DNA from: JAGQSZ01 sp049647585
GTDB taxonomy: Bacteria; Actinomycetota; Acidimicrobiia; Acidimicrobiales; Microtrichaceae
Reading direction: 5' to 3'
Length of the DNA: 64,000 nt
NCBI GenBank assembly: GCA_049647585.1
Contig: JBARXY010000049.1
Location: 124,001-188,000, forward strand
The position numbers were made by a program, and so were the translations under genes. Of this stretch, positions 8,470 through 17,078 are shown piece by piece; position 1 is the first letter of the stretch, and every line of letters starts with the position of its first letter. Below the pieces are notes generated by a model. It ran no database searches, was not told where the DNA came from, and saw only the letters and a list, made by a program, of their open reading frames with translations.

Positions 8470-9792
8470 TCATCGGCGCTTCTTGGGGGCTTCCTTGGGA
8501 AGGAACATTTCGGCAAGAGACTGGATCGCCTTGCTGACACCGGACTTTGGTGAGTGCAGTACGACGGGTTCACCCTTGTTGACCGACTGTGGAACGACGA
8601 TGTCGCTCGGAATGAGCACATCGGCCTTGATCTGGAGCGTCCGTTCAACCTCTCCGATGTCGAGCTTCACCTTGGAATTTGCCCTGTTGAGGACGAGGAG
8701 GAGCTTCTCCATCGGCGTGTTCAGCAGTCGCAAGGTCTGTAGACCGATCTTGACGTTCTTGATGTTCGGGATGTCCATGCCGGCGACGAGCATGACCTTG
8801 TCGGAGATCTCGACGAGACCCAGGACGACGTCGTTGAAATATGCCGGTGTGTCCACCACCACGTAGGAGCAGAAGGACCGCAGCATCTCGACGATGGCGA
8901 TCATCTCGGCAGCCCCAACCTGATCTGCAAAGGCAGGCTCGAGTGGAGCTGGAAGCACCTTCAGGCCAGACGGCTCATGGGTGACGAGGAGGCTTTCGAG
9001 CAGAGCCGGATCGAGTCGATCCAGAGCCGAAACGGCATCCACGATTGTGTGGTGCGGCGAGAGCTTGAGCATCACCGCGACGTCACCGAACTGCAGGTCT
9101 GCGTCCACCAGGCAGACCGGCTTGTCGGAACGCTGCGCCAGGGCTACGGCGAGAGACGTTGACAGAACCGACTTTCCGGCTCCGCCCTTGGTCGAGAATA
9201 CGGTCAGAACCTGACCGTTCACCGAATCTCCAGCGGTCAACCCGGAGACGGGAACCTCGGGCCCGGTCGACGGTGTCGAGGCCTCGTCGCTCCCGGCCTC
9301 GCTCGCAACCGTTGCAGGCACGACGGCCGATGAGACCTTGGGCGACTGGTCCAGTGTGATGGCGAGACGCTGCACGGCCTGGGCCAACGCACCCGAATCG
9401 CCACCCAGCGCCAGAACATCGCGTACGCCGGCACGCAGCGCCTGCTGGAGCATCGTCGTGGTCAACTCTTCGACAATCAGAATCGTCGCCACCGTTGGAT
9501 ACTGACCGACGACACGTTCAGCTATGTGCAACGTGTCCTCGTCGGAACAGGACGGTCCGAGCACGGCAACCACTGGCACCGTGCCGGTGAGCCTGGCGGT
9601 CAGTTCTTCGATGCTGGCGAACGGTGTGACACCGCTGCTGAGTAGCGAAACGATCCGCTCCCGGGTCGGGGCGTGGGATTCCACAACCGCGACGGACACT
9701 CGAATTGCCGCAGGCGATGGAACGGAAGCGGAATCCGAGCCCTGATCCTCGATTGGATCTACTGGACTCGATGTCATCATGAAGTCGCTCAC
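8470..9792 (-). CDS. cpaE: CpaE/TadZ-like MinD-family ATPase of the Tad system
   Basis: This 440-residue protein has a receiver-like N-terminal domain (about 30-150, with alternating strands such as VPVVAVLGP and ATILIVEE), a linker, and a MinD/ParA domain from about 195. The deviant Walker A is KGGAGKS (202-208), and the later DADLQFGDV and VVDTPAYFNDVV blocks match CpaE. The family localises the Tad machine at a cell site or pole. The end KEAPKKRR is basic. Its GTG overlaps the cpaB stop in GTGA, so the two are coupled. The receiver domain lacks an obvious canonical phospho-acceptor setting, as in other CpaE proteins, so it is probably structural. Confidence 0.9.
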   Translation of the reverse strand: MSDFMMTSSPVDPIEDQGSDSASVPSPAAIRVSVAVVESHAPTRERIVSLLSSGVTPFASIEELTARLTGTVPVVAVLGPSCSDEDTLHIAERVVGQYPTVATILIVEELTTTMLQQALRAGVRDVLALGGDSGALAQAVQRLAITLDQSPKVSSAVVPATVASEAGSDEASTPSTGPEVPVSGLTAGDSVNGQVLTVFSTKGGAGKSVLSTSLAVALAQRSDKPVCLVDADLQFGDVAVMLKLSPHHTIVDAVSALDRLDPALLESLLVTHEPSGLKVLPAPLEPAFADQVGAAEMIAIVEMLRSFCSYVVVDTPAYFNDVVLGLVEISDKVMLVAGMDIPNIKNVKIGLQTLRLLNTPMEKLLLVLNRANSKVKLDIGEVERTLQIKADVLIPSDIVVPQSVNKGEPVVLHSPKSGVSKAIQSLAEMFLPKEAPKKRR

Positions 9793-10634
9793 TTGCCCTT
9801 CGCCCCAGCTGCCTGCTCCGGGTACGGGCTGATTCCGAGTTCACCGGAGAATGTGGGCACCGTTCCCCTGAAGGGAAGTGGCACGGGCTCGTAGTCGGGA
9901 CGATTGAGGGTCACCGAAAGCCCAAGATCTCTCAATCCGGTCAGCAGAACTGCCTGATCGGGGGGAAGTTGCACGGTTAGAAGGCCTGACGCGGCAGGTG
10001 CCGTCGCGGCAGGGGCTTCCGCGCCTTCCTCGACCGGTGCTGCTGGCTTGGGGGCGTCGATGTTCTGGCCAACTGCTACCACCTTGACGTCCTGGAAGAC
10101 GGTGACATAGGCGCTGGGGAGGACCCAACCCCCACCGGGAGCCAATCCCTTGGCCTCTTCTTCGTTGACCGGGGTTGTCTTGGCGAGAATGTTGATCGAG
10201 TCGCCGACCTGGATCAGCGAGGCGACACCCGATGTGTCGTCGGTCGAGATGGTGACAGCGACGTTGCCCTTGTCCAGCATGCTGGCGTTGGACCCCGTAC
10301 GGGCATCGGGAGATACGAACATCGTCGTGGTGATGATCTCGCCACCCCCCAGGTCAACGGCCGAGACCTGCCCACTGATTTCGGCGCTTCGCGATACCAC
10401 GTTGGTCGGGAGGTCGGCTCGTCGACGCTTTGCGGTGCTGATCATCTTGGCGCCGACAGCTTCGTCGGCCGAGGAACCAGCGGACATGGGGCCGGTGGCG
10501 ACAAGCACCTCCACCAGCTGATTCCGCTCGGCATTGTCGTTCTCCACCCCTCTCACGTAGTTCAAGGTCAAAAAGGCCGCGAGGCCTCCGATGACGATTG
10601 CTCCGATGAGGATGAGTGTTCTGCGTGAACTCAC
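9789..10634 (-). CDS. cpaB: CpaB/RcpC-like Flp pilus assembly protein
   Basis: From the GTG at 10634 the protein is 281 residues. It has a single N-terminal membrane anchor (RTLILIGAIVIGGLAAFLTL) followed by a SAF-like domain with the CpaB pattern VGAKMISTAKRRRADLP and GEIITTTMFV. The C-terminal half holds a Pro/Ala-rich linker (APKPAAPVEEGAEAPAA) and a last beta domain. CpaB/RcpC proteins work in the periplasm or cell wall in pilus assembly and stability. A GGAGAG 8 bases before the GTG at 10634 argues for this start over the ATG at 10736, which would add 34 Arg-rich residues before the anchor. This is the first gene of the Tad operon, with about 160 bases between it and the rpsA terminator. 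Confidence 0.85.
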   Translation of the reverse strand: MSSRRTLILIGAIVIGGLAAFLTLNYVRGVENDNAERNQLVEVLVATGPMSAGSSADEAVGAKMISTAKRRRADLPTNVVSRSAEISGQVSAVDLGGGEIITTTMFVSPDARTGSNASMLDKGNVAVTISTDDTSGVASLIQVGDSINILAKTTPVNEEEAKGLAPGGGWVLPSAYVTVFQDVKVVAVGQNIDAPKPAAPVEEGAEAPAATAPAASGLLTVQLPPDQAVLLTGLRDLGLSVTLNRPDYEPVPLPFRGTVPTFSGELGISPYPEQAAGAKGK

Positions 10635-10797
10635 TGTTGTCTCTCCGTGCGGCTTGGGAGGGCCATCGAGAACTCCCCGACGCCGAAACCTGACGGTCGC
10701 CCGAGAGTGTTGCTGCGGCTTGGAATTCGCTGTCATCTCTCGTTCGGCCGAAATCTCGCCTTACTTAAAGAATCTGGCGAGATCCTTGAAGCAAAAC

Positions 10798-10830
10798 AAA
10801 GACGGACCCCGCTGGGCGGGATCCGTCTTT
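10798..10830 (-). terminator. Rho-independent terminator downstream of rpsA
   Basis: Read on the minus strand, AAAGACGGA and TCCGTCTTT pair perfectly and an inner CCCGC/GCGGG adds five more pairs around a 3-base loop, with one mismatch between the two blocks. The stem is followed by TTTGTTTTGC, a good U-rich tail for RNA running leftward from rpsA. It separates rpsA from the Tad operon, whose promoter must lie in the roughly 160 bases that follow. Confidence 0.85.
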
Positions 10831-10927
10831 GATACTTACCTGGAAATATTTGGAATTGAGCCTTTCGGCCCGGTCAACCCTCGCTGTCAGCTGTAGCTGC
10901 TCAGCTTTGGCTGTCAGCTTTACCTGT

Positions 10928-12382
10928 TCAGGCTTCGCCGGCTTCCTGTTCCCCTGCTTCGTCGGCTGGGGCCTCGTCGGCTGCAGCTTCCTCGGCCGGG
11001 GCTTCGTCGGCTGCGTCTACCGGAACAGCTGCCTGCTCTTCGGAACCCTCTTCGATGGGATTGCCACTCGGGTCCAGACCCTGCTCGGCGTAATACTCGG
11101 CCCAGGCTTCCTGACCTTCAGAGGTGGTGTCGGGATCGAACTGCGGGCCGGTGTAGTTACCCTCGGCATCGTAGTGCTGCTCACCGAAGTGCTGCTGGTA
11201 CTCGGCTGCAACGACGCCACCTTCGGCGGCCTGCTTGATCGACAGCGATATGCGGCGACGTTCGAGGTCCAGGTCGATGATCTTGACCCAGAGTTCCTCG
11301 GCCGGGGTGACAACCTGCTCGGGAAGGTCGACGTGGTGAGCCGACATTTCGGAGATGTGCACCAGACCTTCGATGCCGTCGCCAACCTGGATGAAGGCGC
11401 CGAACGGGACCAACTTGGTGACACGCCCGTAGACGAGCTCTCCAACCTGGTGGTTCGATGCGAACTCCTGCCAAGGATCCTGCTGGGTGGCCTTGAGGGA
11501 AAGCGAGATGCGCTCGCGGTCCAGGTCGACTTCGAGAACCTCGACCTCGACCTCGTCACCGACGGTGACAACCGAACCGGGATGATCGACGTGCTTCCAG
11601 GACAGCTCGGAAACGTGGATGAGTCCGTCCATGCCACCAAGATCGACGAAGGCGCCGAAGTTGACGACGCTCGACACGACACCGTTGCGACGCTCGCCGG
11701 GCTTGAGGTTGGCGAGGAAGTCTTCGCGCTGTTCCTTCTGGGTCTCTTCGAGCCAGGCACGGCGGGACAGAACGACGTTGTTGCGGTTCTTGTCCAGTTC
11801 GATGATCTTGGCTTCGAGCGTCTTGCCGACGTAGGGCTGCAGATCCCGGACCCGACGCAGTTCGACGAGCGAGGCGGGAAGGAAGCCTCGGAGACCGATA
11901 TCGATGATGAGGCCGCCCTTGACGACTTCGATGACGGGACCGGAAACGACGCCCTCGTCTTCCTTGATCTTCTCGATCGTTCCCCAGGCACGCTCGTACT
12001 GGGCACGCTTCTTGGAGAGGATCAGCCGACCTTCCTTGTCCTCCTTCTGGAGAACCAAGGCCTCGACGACGTCGCCGACGGTGACAACTTTGCTCGGATC
12101 GACCTCGTTGCGGATCGAGAGCTCACGGTTGGGAATTACTCCCTCGGACTTGTAACCGATATCTAGGAGAACCTCTTCACGGTCAACCTTGACCACCGTT
12201 CCAGTGACGATCTGACCGTCATCGACGGCGACCATGCTGGCAGCGTAGGCATCTTCGAGAGACTGGCCTTCGAGATCATTGAACGTGATCTGGCGTGGAA
12301 CGTATTCGGTTTCGCCCATATCTGCGACCGCATCTTCTTGCGGCTGGGCCTCTTCGGCGGTGGTCGTGGGGGTGTCGGACAC
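10928..12382 (-). CDS. rpsA: 30S ribosomal protein S1
   Basis: This 484-residue protein has four S1 RNA-binding domains, at about 54-122, 140-205, 222-292 and 309-378. The third and fourth carry the characteristic GGMDGLIHVSELSWKHVDHP and GDGIEGLVHISEMS blocks. A C-terminal tail of about 100 residues is acidic and Ala/Glu-rich. S1 binds mRNA on the 30S subunit and helps initiation. Four domains is the usual actinobacterial number, against six in E. coli. The start is a GTG (12380-12382) with only a weak AAAGAG upstream. A clear terminator follows. The 190 bases upstream hold its promoter region, where I could not pick one box with confidence. The usual actinobacterial neighbour coaE is not adjacent. 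Confidence 0.95.
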   Translation of the reverse strand: MSDTPTTTAEEAQPQEDAVADMGETEYVPRQITFNDLEGQSLEDAYAASMVAVDDGQIVTGTVVKVDREEVLLDIGYKSEGVIPNRELSIRNEVDPSKVVTVGDVVEALVLQKEDKEGRLILSKKRAQYERAWGTIEKIKEDEGVVSGPVIEVVKGGLIIDIGLRGFLPASLVELRRVRDLQPYVGKTLEAKIIELDKNRNNVVLSRRAWLEETQKEQREDFLANLKPGERRNGVVSSVVNFGAFVDLGGMDGLIHVSELSWKHVDHPGSVVTVGDEVEVEVLEVDLDRERISLSLKATQQDPWQEFASNHQVGELVYGRVTKLVPFGAFIQVGDGIEGLVHISEMSAHHVDLPEQVVTPAEELWVKIIDLDLERRRISLSIKQAAEGGVVAAEYQQHFGEQHYDAEGNYTGPQFDPDTTSEGQEAWAEYYAEQGLDPSGNPIEEGSEEQAAVPVDAADEAPAEEAAADEAPADEAGEQEAGEA

Positions 12383-12573
12383 TTGGCAACTCTTTAATCA
12401 GTAGAGGGATGGGACATTGCTGTTACTGCTCTGGCTGCTTCTAAGACTCCAAGCGCGCCAAACCTTCTCGGAGAATCGCACAAGGCTAGTCCGCCCGGTT
12501 CCCTACCCGAAACTGAGCGGTCGAGACCCGGTTCGATGGGGCGACGTCATTCGGCCCGCCCGGCGACGAGCAG

Positions 12574-13353
12574 TCACCCCCGACCTGCGATGAGCAGGAA
12601 CTCATAGGTGTCGATATTGGGCTCCTCCCGCCGATAGCCGCCGGGAATCACCGAGTAGATGTTTTCGACAACCAGGCCGCAGCGCTCAGCGAGCATTCGA
12701 AGTTCCCGCGGTGTGTAACAGGTCGTCCAGAGTTCGGAGCCGACCTTTACACCGGCACCGTCGATCAGTTCGGTCGTCTCATGATTGACCGCACTCGCTG
12801 CCGCGAACTGATCCTGCTCTTCCAAGTAGCGAACCTGGAAATACGACGAGAACGCCGAAACGGCGATTCGCCCCCGGCTGCGCAGCGCCTGCCGCATGCC
12901 GCTCAGAACTGCACTGTCGGCACCAAGGTTCTGGGGGTCGCCCGCGAGCGGATTACCTCCGAGGCCGAACGCTCCCTGACACAGCGAAATGGCCGCGTCC
13001 GCCACTCCGTCAAAATCGAGTTGGCGAGCATCACCCCGGACGAACTCGACCAGGTCCCCTACTCCAGCATCAGCTGCAAGCTCTCGGGCCACGCGGATGA
13101 ACTCCTCGCTGATGTCCACCCCTACGACCCGGATTCCCCGGCGGGCGAGTTCGACCGCGTGTCTGCCTGGCCCACATCCGACGTCGAGGACCGTCATTCC
13201 GTCTACCAGACCAAGCTCATCGACGAGGAAATCGACCTCCTGCCTGGTGCCCTTGGTGAACGAGTAGCGAAGGTACGCCGATCCAAGGTGATCGGCGACG
13301 TCCTCGAACCAGTGGCGATCAGGCTGCGTCCCGGGGTGGGGTGGTGTGCTCAA
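12574..13353 (-). CDS. Class I SAM-dependent methyltransferase
   Basis: This protein of about 259 residues has a standard Rossmann methyltransferase core. Motif I is VLDVGCGPGRHAVELARRG, followed by VVGVDIS (acidic end of strand 2) and FVRGDARQLDF (motif II region). The substrate is unknown. The C-terminal part with TCYTPRELRMLAERCGL is usual for small-molecule methyltransferases of this type. I prefer the TTG at 13353, because it overlaps the polA stop as TTGA and has GGAGG 7 bases upstream. The alternative TTG at 13371 would add six residues. Coupling to polA suggests cotranscription, though no functional link is evident. Confidence 0.8.
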   Translation of the reverse strand: MSTPPHPGTQPDRHWFEDVADHLGSAYLRYSFTKGTRQEVDFLVDELGLVDGMTVLDVGCGPGRHAVELARRGIRVVGVDISEEFIRVARELAADAGVGDLVEFVRGDARQLDFDGVADAAISLCQGAFGLGGNPLAGDPQNLGADSAVLSGMRQALRSRGRIAVSAFSSYFQVRYLEEQDQFAAASAVNHETTELIDGAGVKVGSELWTTCYTPRELRMLAERCGLVVENIYSVIPGGYRREEPNIDTYEFLLIAGRG

Positions 13354-16025
13354 CCCTTGGCCTCCGCCCAACTCTTGCCTCTGGACAGGTTCACGGCGAG
13401 TGGCACCCTCAGATCGAACGCGCCCGACATGGCGTCGAGCACGACCGCCTCGACCTTGTCGTATTCACCCGGAACGACCTCGACGATCACCTCGTCGTGG
13501 ACCTGCAGGATCACTTCGCTGCGTAGGTCCTTGGCGTCGAGTTCCGAGTCGAGCCTGACGAGCGCGACCTTGAAGATGTCGGCGGCCAGACCCTGGATGG
13601 GTGCGTTCATCGCTTGGCGTTCACCGGCAAGTCGGACGTTGCGCTGACCCGAGGAAAGCTCGGGTATCCGGCGGCGGCGGCCGAACACCGTTTCGGTGTA
13701 GCCCCTCGTCCGGGCTTCTTCGACGGTCCGTTCCATGAAGGCCCGCACGCTGGGGAAGGCTGCGAAGTATGCGTCGAGAATGACCTGCGCCTCGGATGTG
13801 GGAATCGCCAACCGTTGAGCGAGTCCGTAGGCCTCCATCCCGTAGGCCAGACCGTAGGAGACCATCTTGGCCTTGGCGCGTTGAGCGCCGACGACCTGGT
13901 CAGCATCGACTCCGAACACCCGCGCAGCAGTTGTCGTGTGGATGTCCTGACCGGTGGTGAATGCCTCGATCAGCCCGGGGTCCTCGGAGAGGTGTGCGAT
14001 GACCCGCAGTTCGATCTGGTTGTAGTCGGCCACCAGAAACTCGTTGCCTTCCTCAGGAACGAACGCCTCGCGGAACCGGCGACCGTCTTCGGACCTAACA
14101 GGAATGTTGTGGAGGTTCGGAGCGTCGGAGGAAAGGCGTCCGGTTCTGGCAACCGTCTGGTTGAACGTCGCATGGATGCGGCCATCGGCTGCGACCTCGG
14201 CGAACAGCCCTTCGCCATAGGTCGATCGGAGTTTTTCAACCTCGCGGTAACGCAAGAGATGTTCAATTATCGGATGCTCGCCGCGAAGCTTTTCGAGAGT
14301 CGCCTGATTGGTCGAATAGCCGGTCTTGGTCTTCTTGCCCGGAGTCAGGGCCAGCTTCTCGTACAGGATTCGACGCATCTGCGGTGTTGAATTGACGTTG
14401 AAGTCCTCACCCGCGGCTTCGATGATCGCGGCTCGCTCGGCGTCGGCCTGATCGGTCAAATCAGCGATCAGTGCGCCGAGGACCTCAGTGTCGACACCTA
14501 TTCCGCGGTGCTCCATCTTGGCGAGGACCCTCACGAGTGGAACTTCGACTTCGTCGTTCAGCCGGGACAGGCCCTGGGCCTCGAGTGCATCCAACAGTGC
14601 CTTAGCGAGTACGGCCGAACCGAGAGCGTCGCGCGCGGTCTTCTGGGCGACCGAGATGGTCGACTCGCCGAAGTCCAACTGACCGGCTGGGGTCACCCCC
14701 TCATCCGCCAGTTCTGCCGCCAGATAGCGCCGGGTCAGGTCACGCAGCTCATAGGACGAGTCCGCCGGATCCAACAGGTAGGCCGCGAGTTTCGTGTCGA
14801 GCAGCAGTCCGGTGATATCCAGATCGAGCGCCAGCAGCGACCGCAGGATGGGCTTGGCATCATGGGCTGCGACGACCTTTGCCCCACAGAGCAGAGCCGT
14901 CAGCTGCTCGCCCAACGCGTCGAACATGTTCGCCGGAACCCACAGCACCTCGCCCAGTTCGGCGTCGACGACAAAGGCCAAGCCCTGTAGAGGACTACGT
15001 CCCGCTTCTCCCTCCCAGGCCGCCGCCATGGCGAGTACCTCTGAACCAACCAGTGCACCGAGCGCAGAACGCACATCGTCCAAGGTCTCGACATCGAGAA
15101 CCTCGGCCTCGATCACCGTGACGCCCTCATCGTGGGTGCCTTCCCCGAATACGGTGGGGAAGGCGCCCGGGAGCCTCGGTAGCAGCGACGGAAACTCGAG
15201 CAGTTTGAACAGGTCGGTCACCTCATCCGGGTCGATCGTGCCCTGGCGGAGTTCGCTCAGGTCGACCCCCAGATCCACGTCGCGCACCAGACGCATCATT
15301 TCCAGATTGGAACGGGCTTGTGCCTCGTGCTCCTCGAGGTTCTGTCGGAGCTTTGGCGTCTGTTCTGCGGTGGCCGCGAAAATGCCGTCGAGACCGCCGT
15401 ACTTGTTGATCAACTTGGCCGCGGTCTTCTCTCCGACTCCCGGTACGCCGGGGAGGTTGTCCGAAGGGTCTCCCCGCAGCGCGGCGTAGTCGACGTACTG
15501 GGTGGGTGTCACCCCGGTCCGCTCGAAGATCCCCTTTTCGTCGTAGAGGGCATAGTCAGACACTCCACGTTTGTTGTAGAGAACCTTGATCGCCGGGTCG
15601 TGCACCAGTTGGTAGCTGTCACGGTCGCCGGTGACGACGATGACTTCATCACCGACGGATTCGGCGTAGGTGGCGAGCGTTGCGATCACGTCGTCGGCCT
15701 CGAAGCCTGCCTTGGTGACGATGGGCAGCTTGAAGGTCTCGACCACCTGACGGACCAGACCCATCTGTTCGCGCAGGATGTCGGGGGTCGACTCGCGGTT
15801 TGCCTTGTAGGTATCGACCATCTGGTGCCTGAAGGTGGGCTCGGGCAGGTCGAAAGTGACCACGACCTGGTCTGGTTCGTGATCCCTGATCAGGTTCAGC
15901 AGCATCGAGGTGAACCCGAAGACGGCGTTGGTCACCTGGCCCGAAGCCGTCGTCATGTCGGTCGGCAGAGCGAAGAACGCCCTGTAGGTGAGGGAGTTCC
16001 CGTCGATGAGCATCAGTGTCGGCAC
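13350..16025 (-). CDS. polA: DNA polymerase I
   Basis: This 891-residue family A polymerase has an N-terminal 5' nuclease (about 1-290: LMLIDGNSLTYRAFFAL, TGDRDSYQLV, GVPGVGEKTAAKLI). A central 3'-5' exonuclease-like domain follows (about 300-490), then the polymerase domain with motif A (DYNQIELRVIAHLS), motif B (AKAKMVSYGLAYGMEAYGLA) and motif C (QVHDEVIVEV). The central domain does not show the DxE exonuclease motif (AAAWEGEAG at the expected strand), so proofreading is probably lost, as in mycobacterial and other Gram-positive Pol I. It fills gaps in Okazaki fragments and excision repair. The GTG at 16025 has a TACTGT box 7 bases upstream and no Shine-Dalgarno. The stop overlaps the downstream methyltransferase. 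Confidence 0.97.
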   Translation of the reverse strand: MPTLMLIDGNSLTYRAFFALPTDMTTASGQVTNAVFGFTSMLLNLIRDHEPDQVVVTFDLPEPTFRHQMVDTYKANRESTPDILREQMGLVRQVVETFKLPIVTKAGFEADDVIATLATYAESVGDEVIVVTGDRDSYQLVHDPAIKVLYNKRGVSDYALYDEKGIFERTGVTPTQYVDYAALRGDPSDNLPGVPGVGEKTAAKLINKYGGLDGIFAATAEQTPKLRQNLEEHEAQARSNLEMMRLVRDVDLGVDLSELRQGTIDPDEVTDLFKLLEFPSLLPRLPGAFPTVFGEGTHDEGVTVIEAEVLDVETLDDVRSALGALVGSEVLAMAAAWEGEAGRSPLQGLAFVVDAELGEVLWVPANMFDALGEQLTALLCGAKVVAAHDAKPILRSLLALDLDITGLLLDTKLAAYLLDPADSSYELRDLTRRYLAAELADEGVTPAGQLDFGESTISVAQKTARDALGSAVLAKALLDALEAQGLSRLNDEVEVPLVRVLAKMEHRGIGVDTEVLGALIADLTDQADAERAAIIEAAGEDFNVNSTPQMRRILYEKLALTPGKKTKTGYSTNQATLEKLRGEHPIIEHLLRYREVEKLRSTYGEGLFAEVAADGRIHATFNQTVARTGRLSSDAPNLHNIPVRSEDGRRFREAFVPEEGNEFLVADYNQIELRVIAHLSEDPGLIEAFTTGQDIHTTTAARVFGVDADQVVGAQRAKAKMVSYGLAYGMEAYGLAQRLAIPTSEAQVILDAYFAAFPSVRAFMERTVEEARTRGYTETVFGRRRRIPELSSGQRNVRLAGERQAMNAPIQGLAADIFKVALVRLDSELDAKDLRSEVILQVHDEVIVEVVPGEYDKVEAVVLDAMSGAFDLRVPLAVNLSRGKSWAEAKG

Positions 16026-16032
16026 GGTGCCG

Positions 16033-16038
16033 ACAGTA
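16033..16038 (-). promoter_or_regulatory. -10 box (TACTGT) of a probable leaderless polA transcript
   Basis: TACTGT lies exactly 7 bases before the polA GTG and there is no ribosome-binding site, so transcription probably starts at or within a base of the start codon. The same hexamer precedes the bcp gene. Confidence 0.5.
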
Positions 16039-16057
16039 CAAGCTCAGAGGGACACCC

Positions 16058-16633
16058 TCAGGGCGTGAGGGTCCCCGACAGAATCTCTGTGGATACGTCC
16101 TTCATCGAGCGACGCGACTTCATGGCGGTCTTCTGGATGAACTCGAACGCCGCCTTCTCACCGAGACCGTGGTCGTCCATCAAAATGCCCTTGGCGCGAT
16201 CGATGGTCTTGCGTGCCTCGAGCCGGTCGGTGGCGTTCTCGACCTCGGCGACCAGAGCCTTCTCGTCCTTGAACCTGGCAATCGCGACCTCGATCGCAGG
16301 AGCCAGGTCGTGGCGTTCGAAAGGCTTTACGACGTATCCGTGGACACCGGCGTCACTCGCCTCGTCGATCAATTCCCGCTGCGAGAACGCGGTGACCAGA
16401 ACCACAGCGGTCAGACGCTCGGAATTTATGATCCGTGCTGCCGAAATGCCGTCCATGCCGGGCATCTTGATATCCAACAGGACGACATCCGGGGCCTCCT
16501 TGCGGACAAGTTCAACTGCTTCGTCCCCGCGCCCGCATTGGCCAACTACTTCGTAGCCCTCTTCCTGGAGTAGTTCGCACAGGTCCATTCTGATGATGGC
16601 TTCATCCTCTGCGACGACGACTCTGGTTGGCAC
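16058..16633 (-). CDS. pdtaR: ANTAR-domain response regulator, PdtaR-like
   Basis: From the GTG at 16633 this gives 191 residues. A receiver domain (about 1-120) has the acidic pair in VVVAEDEAIIRMDL, the phospho-acceptor Asp in VVLLDIKMPGMDG, and the T and K positions in LVTAFSQREL and VVKPFE. A coiled segment links to an ANTAR domain (about 135-190: DRLEARKTIDRAKGILMD...AAFEFIQKTAMKSRRSMKDV). ANTAR proteins bind paired hexaloop hairpins in RNA and act as antiterminators; actinobacterial PdtaR pairs with the sensor kinase PdtaS, which is not seen here. An AGGA 8 bases before the GTG supports this start; the upstream ATG would add 31 residues unlike the family. It lies between polA and a coiled-coil gene on the same strand. 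Confidence 0.9.
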   Translation of the reverse strand: MPTRVVVAEDEAIIRMDLCELLQEEGYEVVGQCGRGDEAVELVRKEAPDVVLLDIKMPGMDGISAARIINSERLTAVVLVTAFSQRELIDEASDAGVHGYVVKPFERHDLAPAIEVAIARFKDEKALVAEVENATDRLEARKTIDRAKGILMDDHGLGEKAAFEFIQKTAMKSRRSMKDVSTEILSGTLTP

Positions 16634-16697
16634 CTTTGAGTTCCTAACTGAGCTTTGGGGTGCGGGCGGGCACCGGGTGGGACATCCTACTTTTGGT

Positions 16698-16988
16698 TCA
16701 GCGTCGCTTGGCGGCCAGCTGGTCAAGAAGTTCGTCCTGGTCCGTTTCGAGCTTCCTGATCCGGGCGACCAGGTCTTCTCGATGACGGCTCATGGACGCA
16801 GAAGTCTGCTGGGCGTCAACGTTGTCGACCCGGTCCTGTGGCGAGTCCGACACAATTGACCTGAGTCTCGTATCGTCAGCGATTTCCGAGAAATGCAGGG
16901 CTTGTTCGTCGGTGACGCGCAGATCTTCCCTGGCTTCGACCAGCTCTCGACTGATGCGACGCAGGCGACGCTCGATGAACATTCCCAC
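16698..16988 (-). CDS. Short coiled-coil protein of unknown function
   Basis: The protein is about 96 residues, highly charged, and predicted as two long helices or coiled coils (FIERRLRRISRELVEAREDL and later HREDLVARIRKLETDQDELL). The pattern resembles a small conserved actinobacterial protein often found near polA and response-regulator genes, but I cannot name a function. I take the GTG at 16988, because TACACT lies exactly 6 bases upstream. The ATG two codons later is an alternative, and the longer open frame reaching 17291 runs into a region without homologous pattern. The gene is upstream of pdtaR on the same strand, 64 bases away, and divergent from malQ. Confidence 0.65.
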   Translation of the reverse strand: MGMFIERRLRRISRELVEAREDLRVTDEQALHFSEIADDTRLRSIVSDSPQDRVDNVDAQQTSASMSRHREDLVARIRKLETDQDELLDQLAAKRR

Positions 16989-16994
16989 GTCGAC

Positions 16995-17000
16995 AGTGTA
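16995..17000 (-). promoter_or_regulatory. -10 box (TACACT) 6 nt before coiled-coil gene start
   Basis: TACACT and the GTG start are separated by GTCGAC, with no Shine-Dalgarno. The same arrangement, CACACT-GTCGACC-ATG, occurs at 40469. This fits a leaderless transcript. Confidence 0.45.
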
Positions 17001-17078
17001 CGGAGGTGGGAGGCGAATTCGGGTATCTCCGAGCCGATGTGACAGAGAAACACGCTGGGACTTCGCGACACTTGTTCT

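Noticed and set aside
10635..10736. ATG at 10736 as cpaB start
   Set aside because: It gives an Arg-rich leader before the membrane anchor, whereas the GTG at 10634 has a strong GGAGAG.
10829..12166. Open frame of 445 codons on the plus strand
   Set aside because: It is antisense to the four S1 domains of rpsA, with repeated Leu/Gly/Asp-rich sequence that mirrors S1 codons.
15318..16556. Plus-strand frame of 412 codons
   Set aside because: It crosses polA and pdtaR in antisense, both of which are certain genes.
16634..16726. Upstream ATG start for the ANTAR regulator
   Set aside because: The extra 31 residues are unlike the family; the GTG at 16633 has an AGGA at good distance.
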